From: an uncultured Lentisphaerota bacterium
GTDB taxonomy: Bacteria > Verrucomicrobiota > Kiritimatiellia > RFP12 > UBA1067
DNA: 64,000 bases
NCBI GenBank assembly: GCA_946413265.1
Contig: CAMKJU010000004.1
Coordinates: 35,957 to 99,956 of the forward strand
Direction: 5' to 3'
Numbering within the stretch: position 1 is the first letter of the stretch; each line of letters begins with the position of its first letter. The notes under the pieces were generated by a model. That model was not told the DNA's origin, did no database searches, and worked only from the letters and a program-made list of their open reading frames with translations. Below, one piece after another: positions 52,096 through 59,916 of this stretch. Both the position numbers and the translations under genes were made by a program.

Positions 52096-53220
52096 CTATT
52101 TGTTGAACATGAACTCGACTACGTCGCCGTCCTGCATCTCGTATTCCTTGCCCTCGGGGCGCAGCGCGCCGGCGGCGCGCGCGCCCGCCTCGCCGTTGTG
52201 CTTCACGTAGTCGTCGAACGCGATTACCTGCGCGCGGATGAAGCCCTTCTCGAAGTCCGTATGGATCACGCCCGCGCATTGCGGCGCCTTCCAGCCGCGG
52301 CGAAACGTCCAGGCGCGCACTTCCTTCGGCCCCGCCGTGAGGAAGCTTGCGAGGCCGAGCGTGTGGTAGGCGAGTTTGATCGTGCGGTCGAGCGAGCTTT
52401 CCGTGAGACCGTAACTGGAGAGGAACTCCTTCGCCTCGGCGTCGGAGAGCCCGGCGAGGTCCGCCTCCATCTGCGCGCAGATGGTCACCATCTCGCAGCC
52501 CTGCGCGTCCGCATACGCCTTGAGCGCGGTGACGTGCGGGTTGGCGGACGGGTCGGCGAGGTCATCCTCCGCCACGTTCGCGCAGTAGATCGTCTTCTTG
52601 TCCGTGAGGAAGTGGAGGTCGCGCAGAACGGGCAGGATGGGGTCGCCCTCGGCGCGCGGGAACGTGCGCACCGGCTTGCCGTCCGCAAGGTGGGCGAGAA
52701 GCGCCGTCATCGCGTCGAACTCGGGACGCTTCTTCGGGTCACTCTTCGCCTCGTTGCGCGTCTTGTCGCACCGCTTCTGGAGCTGTTCCATGTCGGCGAG
52801 GATGAGCTCCGTCTCGATCACCTCCGCGTCGCCTACGGGATCGATTGGGGCGGATTTGTTGCCGCCTTCTTGTACGTGGATGATGTCGTCGTTCTCGAAG
52901 CAGCGCACAACGTGGAGGATCGCGTCGCATTCGCGGATGTTCGCGAGGAACTTGTTGCCGAGTCCCTCGCCCTTCGATGCGCCTTTCACGAGGCCGGCGA
53001 TGTCCGTGAACTCCACTGTGGCGCGGATGATCTGCTGCGGGTGCGCGATTGCCGCGAGTGCCTCGAGGCGCGGGTCCTGCACCTCCACGATGGCCGAGTT
53101 CGGCTCGATCGTGCAGAACGGGTAGTTCTCCGCCGCGGCCTGCTGACGCTTCGTGAGCGCGTTGAACAAAGTGGACTTGCCGACATTGGGCAATCCGACG
53201 ATTCCGACTGAAAGACTCAT
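52096..53220 (-). CDS. ychF: Ribosome-binding ATPase/GTPase YchF (OLA1 family)
   Basis: This 374-residue P-loop protein binds ribosomes and prefers ATP. G1 is GLPNVGKSTLFNAL, G3 is FTDIAGLVKGASKGEGLGN, and the altered specificity motif NVAED (NCAE/NVAE type) is present at about residue 210. The C-terminal TGS-like domain contains RAWTFRRGWKAPQCAGVIHT and DFEKGFIRAQVI. The length is close to the E. coli protein. AAGGAG precedes the ATG. It opens a three-gene minus-strand operon from a TGGTATAAT promoter. Confidence 0.97.
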   Translation of the reverse strand: MSLSVGIVGLPNVGKSTLFNALTKRQQAAAENYPFCTIEPNSAIVEVQDPRLEALAAIAHPQQIIRATVEFTDIAGLVKGASKGEGLGNKFLANIRECDAILHVVRCFENDDIIHVQEGGNKSAPIDPVGDAEVIETELILADMEQLQKRCDKTRNEAKSDPKKRPEFDAMTALLAHLADGKPVRTFPRAEGDPILPVLRDLHFLTDKKTIYCANVAEDDLADPSANPHVTALKAYADAQGCEMVTICAQMEADLAGLSDAEAKEFLSSYGLTESSLDRTIKLAYHTLGLASFLTAGPKEVRAWTFRRGWKAPQCAGVIHTDFEKGFIRAQVIAFDDYVKHNGEAGARAAGALRPEGKEYEMQDGDVVEFMFNK

Positions 53221-53246
53221 TTCACTCCTTCTTCCTGACGGCGATA

Positions 53247-53255
53247 ATTATACCA
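53247..53255 (-). promoter_or_regulatory. Extended -10 TGGTATAAT (minus) for ychF operon
   Basis: TGGTATAAT with an upstream AAAAATA stretch, followed by TATCGCC and a leader of about 20 nt with AAGGAG. Confidence 0.8.
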
Positions 53256-53322
53256 TATTTTTCGCCGTGCGTCCCATCCTTGTTTTTGGGTGTGCAGCTC
53301 GTGGGCGTTTCGTGGGGGGATG

Positions 53323-53523
53323 TCTCACGCAGAGGCGCAGAGAGGCAGAGAGCGCAGAGGCAGGGTTATTGCTTTCGCTGCTGGGAGTTTAGGAGTCACG
53401 GAGTCTAGGAGATATTACAAATGATCACATCTTCTCCAATCCTCCAAAACTCTGAAACTCCCAATAGCGAAAGCAAGAAGGTTTTTCTCTGCGCTCTCAG
53501 CCTCTCTGCGCCTCTGCGTGAGA
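53323..53523. repeat. 37-bp inverted repeat (CACGCAGAGGCGCAGAG type) enclosing another repeat
   Basis: The outer arms 53323-53359 and 53487-53523 are complementary over 36 of 37 bases; each is built of AGAGGCGCAGAG-like motifs. The centre is occupied by family A copy 3 at 53369-53476. Part of the 457-bp gene-free stretch between ychF and the Hsp20 genes. Confidence 0.92.
53369..53476. repeat. Palindromic repeat family A, copy 3 (nested)
   Basis: Ends TTGCTTTCGCT (53369-53379) and AGCGAAAGCAA (53466-53476) are perfect. GGGAGTTT and AAACTCCC inside pair. It sits exactly in the middle of the 37-bp inverted repeat, so it looks inserted into the loop of an older palindrome. Confidence 0.9.
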
Positions 53524-53621
53524 TTTTCTACTGAGGATTGTGGCGTGACAGTATGCGCCATTTGCACACCCGAATGTGACACGATGGCACAATTTGGGCC
53601 GGGATGGGCCGTGCCAGAGGG

Positions 53622-53638
53622 TTGGCACGGCCTTTGCT
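53622..53638 (+). promoter_or_regulatory. Sigma-54 promoter of the Hsp20 pair
   Basis: TTGGCACGGCCTTTGCT matches the RpoN consensus (TGGCACG, four bases, TTGCW) with the correct GG-N10-GC spacing (GG 53624-53625, GC 53636-53637). It would start transcripts near 53649, about 29 nt before the ATG. The -24 element lies in a perfect palindrome: GGCCGTGCCA (53607-53616) and TGGCACGGCC (53623-53632), a likely operator. An enhancer-binding activator would be needed, but no site was identified with confidence. Confidence 0.75.
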
Positions 53639-53677
53639 CTATGTAAGGCGTTGAAAATGCTTGAAAGGAGCAAAACC

Positions 53678-54091
53678 ATGAATACACTGATAGACATGAA
53701 TCCTTGGAAACTGCTGGACGCGCTGTTCGACGCGAACAACCGCGTCACGCGGACGATGCGCGCACGTGCGGCTGGAAGGTTCCCGCCCGTGAACGTGTTC
53801 CTGGACGACAATGCCGTTTTGATCGACATGGAGCTGCCCGGGAAGACGGCGAAGGACGTTGACCTCACCCTTGAGGCGCAGGCCGTCGTGGTGGCTGACA
53901 AGCCCGCACCCGTTGCTGACGGAGAGAAGGGCGAAGCCGCCCAGACCGCGCCCGCCTGGACGCGCCGCATCGAGCTGCCGTTCCGCGTCAACGCCGAAAA
54001 GGCGAACGCCAAATTCACCGACGGCATCCTGCGTATCGAACTGCCCAAGGCCGAGACCCAGGGCGTACACCGGATCGCAATAGCCGGCTAA
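53678..54091 (+). CDS. Hsp20/alpha-crystallin small heat-shock protein (first)
   Basis: This 137-residue chaperone starts MNTLIDMNPWKLLDALFD. The alpha-crystallin domain runs from about residue 36 (FPPVNVFLDDNAVLIDMELP) to the conserved tail (ANAKFTDGILRIELPKAE). IAIAG at the end is a weak I-x-I motif. GAAAGGAG lies 7 bp before the ATG. With the next gene it forms a two-gene Hsp20 operon under a sigma-54 promoter. It holds unfolding proteins in the cytoplasm. Confidence 0.92.
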   Translation: MNTLIDMNPWKLLDALFDANNRVTRTMRARAAGRFPPVNVFLDDNAVLIDMELPGKTAKDVDLTLEAQAVVVADKPAPVADGEKGEAAQTAPAWTRRIELPFRVNAEKANAKFTDGILRIELPKAETQGVHRIAIAG

Positions 54092-54117
54092 CCTCAGAAA
54101 GAGAAAGGAGAATTGAA

Positions 54118-54459
54118 ATGAACGCTAACACTGAAAGATTCGCAATGCCAGCCGTGTCGCTGGACGAACAGCCCGCGTGCTACACCTTCACGTTCACGAT
54201 CCCCGGCATCGGCAAGAAGGACGTTGACCTTCACGTCGAGGGCCGCACCCTGACGTTGAAGACGCACGCCACATGGCAGAACCCCGCCGGTTTCCGCGAG
54301 GTCGAGACGGAGTTCCTGCGCGAGAACTACGCGGCGTCGCTGGACCTGCCTGAAATGGCGAACGCCGCCACGCTCGCCGCCACGCTCGAGAACGGAATCC
54401 TCACCGTCACGGTGCAGAAGAAGCCCGAGACCCAGCCGCGCAAGATCGCGATCGGGTAA
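54118..54459 (+). CDS. Hsp20/alpha-crystallin small heat-shock protein (second)
   Basis: This 113-residue Hsp20 is shorter than the first; the N-terminal arm is only about 20 residues. The crystallin core reads YTFTFTIPGIGKKDVDLHVE and NAATLAATLENGILTVTVQK, with IAIG at the end. GAAAGGAG precedes the ATG, 26 bp after the first gene. Paired Hsp20 proteins of unequal length often form mixed oligomers. Confidence 0.9.
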   Translation: MNANTERFAMPAVSLDEQPACYTFTFTIPGIGKKDVDLHVEGRTLTLKTHATWQNPAGFREVETEFLRENYAASLDLPEMANAATLAATLENGILTVTVQKKPETQPRKIAIG

Positions 54460-54492
54460 GCAAGAATGGGCTTGTCAGGAGGCGGGGGGAAT

Positions 54493-54501
54493 TGCTACAA
54501 T
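54493..54501 (+). promoter_or_regulatory. Extended -10 TGCTACAAT, near-leaderless
   Basis: TACAAT (54496-54501) with TGC upstream ends 9 nt before the ATG at 54511; ACATGCGCC fills the gap. There is no ribosome site. Confidence 0.65.
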
Positions 54502-54510
54502 ACATGCGCC

Positions 54511-55875
54511 ATGTACACAACATCCACAAACCCCGCGCCTCCTGCGCCCTCGCCGGACGAGGGCGTCCAGCGTCTTTACGCGCGCCATCGCGCGCTAGCC
54601 GACCGTTTCTGCTACACGTTCCGCCGCTCGACGGTGTCGCCGAACAGTCTGCCGTACGTGCTGTTTCTAGGCAACCACTCGTCTGGGAAGTCCAGTTTCA
54701 TCAACTATCTTCTTGAGGGCGATTCCGTACAGGACGTGGGCATCGCCCCGACGGACGATGCGTTCACCTTCATCCTCCATGGAGAGAATGAGCGCGACGC
54801 CGTGGGGCCTGCGGCGCTTGAGATGCTGCCGGAGGAGCTCAAGCAGCTGAACGACTTCGGCCCCGAACTTGTCCAGCGCGTGCGCGTGAAGGTGCGGAAC
54901 CGCGATGTTCTGAAGAACGTGGTGCTCGTGGACAGTCCCGGCATGATCGACGCATCGGAGAAGTCGATCTCGCGCGGGTACGATTTCTTCGGCGTGATCA
55001 AGTTCCTCGCCGAGATCACCGACCTCGTGCTGATGATGTTCGACCCCGACAAGCCGGGAACGACGGGCGAGGCCGTAGAGGCGATGAAGGGTCCGCTTAC
55101 CGGCTTCTTCTTCAAGCTGCGCCTGATCTTCAACAAGTGCGACCGCTTCTCGAGCATGTACGACTACGCGCGCGCGTACGGCGCGCTCTGCTGGAACCTT
55201 GCGCACGCGCTGCCGATAAAGGACCTCCCCAAGATATACAACTGCTACCTTCCGGGGCGTGCGCACGCCGAGGGCTCGACCATCGACCTGCACGACTTCG
55301 ACGCGCTGCGCGACGAGGTAGTAAACGAAATCAAGTCAGCTAATGCGCGCCGTGCGGACAACATCAAGGTGGCTGTGAACAAGGACCTGGCCTGCCTGGA
55401 GATGCACGTTCGCGTGGCCCTGCGCATCCGCCGCGCGGTCGCGCGGCGGCAATGGTCGGCACGGGCGATGTTCGCGGGCGGAACGGTGCTGTTCCTGGCG
55501 GCGGGCCTTCTCGTGGCGAACGCCTGCGGCATCTCGCTGGGCGAGGCCCATGGATGGCGCAACATATTCCTCTTCTGTCTCCAGACGCTTGGCGTGCTCG
55601 CCTTGTCGGGTCTGGTGGGCTTCGCCTTGTTCAGAATCCTGCGCCATGGCGTAAGGCGTTTCCTCGAACAGCAGGTCGCAGAACTGGACAGGCATTTCAA
55701 CGAGGAGTACAACCGCGAACTGTCGCTCGGCACGCGCGACGACCTGCACCAGTACTGGGCGTTGACGCAGCCCGTGCTCGCGGGACTCCTGCGCGCGCGT
55801 TGGCGCGACCTGCCGATCTTCCACTGGGGCGCGCTCACCAGGTTGCAGCGCGACGTGTCATGCACGGGCAAATGA
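54511..55875 (+). CDS. Dynamin/EHD-like membrane GTPase
   Basis: This 454-residue GTPase has G1 GNHSSGKSS (G54-S62), G3 VDSPGM, and G4 NKCD. The switch region IAPTDDAFTFILHG resembles EHD-type bacterial dynamins. Two membrane spans (AMFAGGTVLFLAAGLLVANA and LGVLALSGLVGFALFRIL) lie near the C-terminus, followed by coiled-coil-like HFNEEYNRELSLGTRDDL. It is expected to bend or anchor membranes. The ATG is chosen from the adjacent -10; an upstream ATG at 54466 is rejected. murG starts close after it, with a slight coupling, so the two may both serve the envelope. Confidence 0.78.
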   Translation: MYTTSTNPAPPAPSPDEGVQRLYARHRALADRFCYTFRRSTVSPNSLPYVLFLGNHSSGKSSFINYLLEGDSVQDVGIAPTDDAFTFILHGENERDAVGPAALEMLPEELKQLNDFGPELVQRVRVKVRNRDVLKNVVLVDSPGMIDASEKSISRGYDFFGVIKFLAEITDLVLMMFDPDKPGTTGEAVEAMKGPLTGFFFKLRLIFNKCDRFSSMYDYARAYGALCWNLAHALPIKDLPKIYNCYLPGRAHAEGSTIDLHDFDALRDEVVNEIKSANARRADNIKVAVNKDLACLEMHVRVALRIRRAVARRQWSARAMFAGGTVLFLAAGLLVANACGISLGEAHGWRNIFLFCLQTLGVLALSGLVGFALFRILRHGVRRFLEQQVAELDRHFNEEYNRELSLGTRDDLHQYWALTQPVLAGLLRARWRDLPIFHWGALTRLQRDVSCTGK

Positions 55876-55892
55876 CGGAGGAGATGGCAGCG

Positions 55893-56969
55893 ATGGCAAA
55901 GCGATTCGTCGTGGCGTGCGGAGGTACCGGCGGCCATACGTTCCCCGGCCTCGCCGTGGCAAAGGAGCTTAGGTCCCGCGGACACGAGGTGTCCGTATGG
56001 GTGTCGGGTCGGTCGATTGAGAGTTCCGTTTTGGCGGGATGGGATGGTCCCACGTTCTCCACGCGGGCGCGCCCGCTGCACCCGAAGTACTTCTTCTCCT
56101 TGCTGTACTCCCGTTTCAGATGCGGGCGCGAGATGAAGCGCTTCAAGCCGCATGCCTTGCTGGCGATGGGCTCCTACGCGAGCCTCCCGCCCGTCCTGGC
56201 TGCGTCCGCCCGCCGCGTGCCGGTGATTCTGCACGAGGCGAACACCGTGCCGGGCAGGGCTGTGAGCTACCTCTCCCGGTATGCCTCTGTGGTGGCGCTC
56301 ACATTTTCCGAGACGGCTGATTTCTTCCGCGGACGCGAGACCGTGGTCACGGGCCTGCCCGTGCGCGGCGAGATCGCCGGGCAGCCGCGCTTCGACGACA
56401 TGCCGTCCGACAAATTCTGCGTGTTCGTGACCGGCGGCAGCCAGGGGGCGCACCGCGTGAACGAGATCGCCTCGCAGGCGCTCGTGCTTCTGCGGCGCGA
56501 CATCGAGCGGAAGGGATTGAAGAAGATGTTTCAGGTCATCCACCAGACGGGTGCGGCGGACGAGGCCGAGGTGAAGGCCCGGTACGAGGCGGCCGGCATC
56601 CCCGCGCGCGTAAACGCCTTCGAGCACGAGATGGGACGCGCCTTCGCGACGGCGGACCTTGTGGTTGCCCGCGCCGGTGCCTCCACCTGTTTCGAGCTCG
56701 CGTTGGTCGGGAAGCCGGCGTTTTTTATCCCGCTTCCCACGGCGTTGCGCAACCACCAGCACTACAATGCGCAGTCGTTCGTGAAGGCCGGCGGCGCGGA
56801 CGAGGGCATACAGAAGGACCTCGCCCCGCGTGCTCTCGCCAACTACATCCTCCACAAGATTCTCAATCCCGAGGAGCTCGCGCAGAAGGCGTTGGCCATG
56901 CACAAGGCCGCCACGCCGGACGCCGCCGCAAGAGTAGCGGACATCGTGGAGCAGAAAGCCCTGAATTGA
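55893..56969 (+). CDS. murG: UDP-GlcNAc:undecaprenyl-muramyl-pentapeptide GlcNAc transferase
   Basis: This 358-residue enzyme adds GlcNAc to lipid I to make lipid II for peptidoglycan. G-loop 1 is CGGTGGHTFPG (residues 9-19), G-loop 2 MGSYASLPP, G-loop 3 VTGGSQGAHRVNE; the donor motif is RAGASTCFELALVGKP and the terminal stretch HQHYNAQSFV. GGAGGAG lies nine bases before the ATG at 55893; ATGs at 55872 and 55884 have poorer sites. Length matches the family. No other mur gene is adjacent, so it is separated from the usual division cluster. Confidence 0.93.
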   Translation: MAKRFVVACGGTGGHTFPGLAVAKELRSRGHEVSVWVSGRSIESSVLAGWDGPTFSTRARPLHPKYFFSLLYSRFRCGREMKRFKPHALLAMGSYASLPPVLAASARRVPVILHEANTVPGRAVSYLSRYASVVALTFSETADFFRGRETVVTGLPVRGEIAGQPRFDDMPSDKFCVFVTGGSQGAHRVNEIASQALVLLRRDIERKGLKKMFQVIHQTGAADEAEVKARYEAAGIPARVNAFEHEMGRAFATADLVVARAGASTCFELALVGKPAFFIPLPTALRNHQHYNAQSFVKAGGADEGIQKDLAPRALANYILHKILNPEELAQKALAMHKAATPDAAARVADIVEQKALN

Positions 56970-57007
56970 CGATTGGAGATTTTCGGCGCACAGAAACGCC
57001 AGAATTG

Positions 57008-57016
57008 TGATAAACT
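57008..57016 (+). promoter_or_regulatory. -10 TGATAAACT, near-leaderless nagA promoter
   Basis: TAAACT (57011-57016) with TGA upstream matches the rpsP -10. It ends 10 nt before the ATG at 57027, so the leader would be only a few bases. No ribosome site is present. Confidence 0.65.
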
Positions 57017-57026
57017 ACTCCCTGCC

Positions 57027-58184
57027 ATGAAGACACTAATCAAAAACGCGCATGTAATCAGTCCCGGCGTTGACCTCAGGAAGGCGAACGTCGTCATCGA
57101 GAGGGGCCGGATCAAGGCCGTCACCTCTGAACCCGTCGCAGGGCCGTTTGGAACGGTCGTGGACGCGAAGGGCAAGTACGTAGTGCCCGGATTCATCGAC
57201 GTGCACCTGCATGGCGCATGCGGCTACGACGTGTGCGACGAGGACCGTCCCGAAGCCATCGAGAAGATCGCCGAGGCGAAGCTCGCGGAAGGCTGCACCA
57301 CGTTCCTGCCGACCACGCTCACGGTCGCCAACAAGACGCTCGTCGCCGCCGCGAAGCACCTGGCCGCGTACCAGAAGAACCAGCGGTTCGCGAAGGCTCC
57401 GGGTCTCCACCTCGAAGGGCCGTTCATCAACCCGTCCTGCTGTGGCGCGCAGAACCCCGCGTTCGTGCGGAAGCCAGACATCAAGGAAGTGCTGAAGATC
57501 GCGAAGATCGCGCCCGTGCTGCAGGTCTCGTACGCGCCCGAGATGAAAGGCGGCGCCGAGTTCGCCGCCGCGTGCATCAAGAACGGCATCGTGCCGAGCT
57601 GCGGACACACCGGCGCCACGCTCGCGCAGCTGATGCCCGCCTACAAGAACGGCCTCCGCCACATGACGCACTTCTGCAACCAGATGACGAAGCTCCACCA
57701 CCGCGAGATCGGCATGGTCGGCGCGGGTTTCCTCATCGACGACCTCGACACCGAGGTTATCTGCGACCGCATCCACCTCTGCGACGACATGCTGCGCCTC
57801 GTCTTCACGAAGCGTCCGCTCGCGCACGTCCAGATGATCACCGACTCGTTGCGCTGCTCGCACCTGCCGGACGGCTACGCCTTTGAGATGGGCGGCCTCA
57901 AGGTCATGCTCAAGGGCGGCGAGGCGCGTCTCGTGGAGGGCGGCAACCTCGCGGGTTCCACGCTCTGGATGAACAAGGGCCTCAAGAACATCCACGAAGT
58001 GACTGGCCTGCCGCTAAAGGACATCATCCGCGTCACGTCGTGGAACCAGGCGATTGGCCTTGGTCTCGGCAAGAAACTCGGCAAGGTAGAGAAGGGCTAC
58101 ATCGCCGATCTCGCCGTGCTCGATCCGAAGACATTCGACGTCAGCGCCGTCTTTCTTGACGGAGAGCTGCGCACGCGCGAATAA
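57027..58184 (+). CDS. nagA: N-acetylglucosamine-6-phosphate deacetylase
   Basis: This 385-residue amidohydrolase removes acetate from GlcNAc-6-phosphate. The metal motif is [32 protein letters not shown] and [17 protein letters not shown] carry metal and substrate residues; ITDSLRCSH contains the catalytic Asp. Length is normal. It is monocistronic with a near-leaderless promoter. Together with the GH20 remnant and peptidoglycan genes it points to amino-sugar recycling or use. nagB is not in the window. Confidence 0.95.
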   Translation: MKTLIKNAHVISPGVDLRKANVVIERGRIKAVTSEPVAGPFGTVVDAKGKYVVPGFIDVHLHGACGYDVCDEDRPEAIEKIAEAKLAEGCTTFLPTTLTVANKTLVAAAKHLAAYQKNQRFAKAPGLHLEGPFINPSCCGAQNPAFVRKPDIKEVLKIAKIAPVLQVSYAPEMKGGAEFAAACIKNGIVPSCGHTGATLAQLMPAYKNGLRHMTHFCNQMTKLHHREIGMVGAGFLIDDLDTEVICDRIHLCDDMLRLVFTKRPLAHVQMITDSLRCSHLPDGYAFEMGGLKVMLKGGEARLVEGGNLAGSTLWMNKGLKNIHEVTGLPLKDIIRVTSWNQAIGLGLGKKLGKVEKGYIADLAVLDPKTFDVSAVFLDGELRTRE

Positions 58185-58187
58185 TTA

Positions 58188-58196
58188 TGGTATAAT
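58188..58196 (+). promoter_or_regulatory. Extended -10 TGGTATAAT for tRNA-Ser
   Basis: Perfect TGGTATAAT followed by AAACGTC; the tRNA begins 14 nt after the -10. It starts right after the nagA stop. Confidence 0.8.
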
Positions 58197-58210
58197 AAAC
58201 GTCTTTCCAC

Positions 58211-58298
58211 GGAGAGTTGGCGGAGTGGTCGATCGCGGCGGTCTTGAAAACCGTTGATCCGCAAGGGTCCGGGGGTTCGAATCCCTCACTCTCCGCCA
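58211..58298 (+). tRNA. tRNA-Ser (UGA anticodon), CCA encoded
   Basis: Acceptor arms GGAGAGT and ACTCTCC pair fully, followed by discriminator G and encoded CCA. The anticodon loop CTTGAAA lies on a CGGT/ACCG stem and gives anticodon TGA. The T loop GGTTCGAATCC and a long variable arm (TGATCCGCAAGGGTCC region) fit a class II serine tRNA. Confidence 0.97.
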
Positions 58299-58324
58299 TA
58301 ACGTTTGACCGCGGCGCGCGGGTT

Positions 58325-58333
58325 TGGTACACT
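58325..58333 (+). promoter_or_regulatory. Extended -10 TGGTACACT, leaderless arrangement
   Basis: TACACT (58328-58333) with TGG upstream ends 7 nt before the ATG at 58341; the spacer is ATCGCAA. No ribosome site. Confidence 0.8.
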
Positions 58334-58340
58334 ATCGCAA

Positions 58341-59039
58341 ATGCCATCTGAAAAGAAAGCCTTCGACTTCTGGTACGCCGTGCACAACACGCAGATTGTG
58401 CACGCGCCGTCGCGTGCCCTCGAGACGTTCGGGGAGACGCGCGTCCACTACTACCATCTAGCGGAGCTTCCCGACGTGCCCGGCAAGGTGCGCGTGCGGG
58501 AAGGACGTCTGGAGGCACACAAGCCGCTTCTCATCACGCCCGAGGCGTACGTGCAGGAGGAGATGTCCGGATTCGGCGAGCAGGCGCGCCAGTACCTTGA
58601 GTTCCTCAAGCAGAATCAGAATTCGATCCGCATTCTCCAGTACGGCTACCGCCTGTCGCAGGAGTCGTTCAGCGAGCAGATCGTCACGGATACGCTCGCC
58701 GCCGTGGGCGACCGGGTGGTGGATGAGGTGAAGCGCGCGGAGGATCCATTCGCCGCCGTGATCAAGGGCGTGGACGACCCGTGGGACGTGTCGCTCGTCC
58801 ACTTTTTCTGGCTGCACGTCAACGTCTCCGCTCCCGTCAACGTGCGCGAGTTCGAGCGCGCCCGCCGCGAGGAAATGGAGGACTCCACTCCGCGCGCAGT
58901 GCGCGAGGAGGTGGAGCGGGCTTTCGAGCAGGCGCAGGCGAACCCGTCGCTCGTGAAGGACCTCGGCGCGCTTCTCCAGAGGCACGGCGTGTTCGACCGC
59001 TATCAGGACCGTTTTTTCAAACTCGTCAGACGAGGCTAG
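58341..59039 (+). CDS. Conserved-looking protein of unknown function, upstream of parA
   Basis: This 232-residue soluble protein starts [21 protein letters not shown] recognise no family. It is acidic, rich in Glu and Arg, with a central region [20 protein letters not shown] and a helical C-terminus. There is no signal peptide or membrane span. parA begins 4 bp after its stop and a DtxR-type regulator overlaps parA, so the three are one unit. The leaderless promoter upstream serves all of them. Its position suggests that it could partner the ParA ATPase in place of ParB; this is inference. Confidence 0.7.
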   Translation: MPSEKKAFDFWYAVHNTQIVHAPSRALETFGETRVHYYHLAELPDVPGKVRVREGRLEAHKPLLITPEAYVQEEMSGFGEQARQYLEFLKQNQNSIRILQYGYRLSQESFSEQIVTDTLAAVGDRVVDEVKRAEDPFAAVIKGVDDPWDVSLVHFFWLHVNVSAPVNVREFERARREEMEDSTPRAVREEVERAFEQAQANPSLVKDLGALLQRHGVFDRYQDRFFKLVRRG

Positions 59040-59043
59040 ATAC

Positions 59044-59916
59044 ATGCAAATCAACACGCGCGTGATCGCGATCGCGAACCAGAAGGGCGGCGTCGGCAAG
59101 ACGACCACCGTCGTCAACCTCGCCGCCGCGCTTTCGAAGATGCGCCGCACGGTGCTCGTGATCGACCTTGACCCGCAGGCGAACGCCACTACCGGCCTCG
59201 GCCTCCAGCCGCAGGAGGGCGTGTCGCTCTACCCGTGCCTCATCGGCACGCAGCAGATCGCGGACATGATCCAGCCCACGCCGTATGAGAACCTCAACGT
59301 GATTCCGTCCGAGGTGAATCTCTCCGGCTCGGAGATCGACCTCGCGCAGCGTCCCGACCGCCTCCAAGTGGTGCGCAACGTGCTGCAGGCGATTCGCGAC
59401 GCAAATGTTTTCGACTACATCCTTTTGGACTGCCCTCCCTCACTCGGCATCCTCATGACGTCCACGCTTGCGGCGGCGGACGGCATCCTCGTGCCGATGC
59501 AGGCAGAGTACTACGCCCTCGAGGGACTAGGCGTGATGCAGAACCTCATCGAACGCCTTAAGGCGAACGGCGCAAACCCGGCGCTTGAGCTCAATGGAAT
59601 CCTCATGACGATGTTCGACGCGCGCACGCGTCTCTCCGCCGACGTGGTGGAGGAGGTGCGTACGCACTTCGGGGAGAAGGTGTTCGAGACGATGATCCCG
59701 CGCAACGTCCGCACGAGCGAGGCGCCGAGCTTCGGCCAGCCAGTCGTATTCTATGATCCGTCCTGCCGCGGCGCGGAGGCGTACCGCGCGTTCGCGAAGG
59801 AGTTTGCACGCCGCAATCCAACGCGCGCGACGGCTGCTGTGCCTAATGCCGAGCCCACTGCGCCTGCGCCCGAAGCGGAAGCTGTCCAGGAGGTTGCAAA
59901 TGACCAAATCGCTTGA
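59044..59916 (+). CDS. parA: ParA/Soj-family chromosome-partition ATPase
   Basis: This 290-residue Walker-type ATPase has the deviant P-loop ANQKGGVGKTTT (K14 signature lysine, K19), switch I DLDPQANATTGLG and Walker B DYILLDCPPSLG. The dimer and DNA-binding regions (VPMQAEYYALEGLG, RNVRTSEAPSFGQPV) follow those of Soj. It positions chromosomes or other cargo on the nucleoid. No parB follows; instead the next gene is a DtxR-type regulator starting within its 3' end. The C-terminal 30 residues are an Ala/Pro/Glu tail. It ends inside the next gene by 17 bp. Confidence 0.92.
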   Translation: MQINTRVIAIANQKGGVGKTTTVVNLAAALSKMRRTVLVIDLDPQANATTGLGLQPQEGVSLYPCLIGTQQIADMIQPTPYENLNVIPSEVNLSGSEIDLAQRPDRLQVVRNVLQAIRDANVFDYILLDCPPSLGILMTSTLAAADGILVPMQAEYYALEGLGVMQNLIERLKANGANPALELNGILMTMFDARTRLSADVVEEVRTHFGEKVFETMIPRNVRTSEAPSFGQPVVFYDPSCRGAEAYRAFAKEFARRNPTRATAAVPNAEPTAPAPEAEAVQEVANDQIA

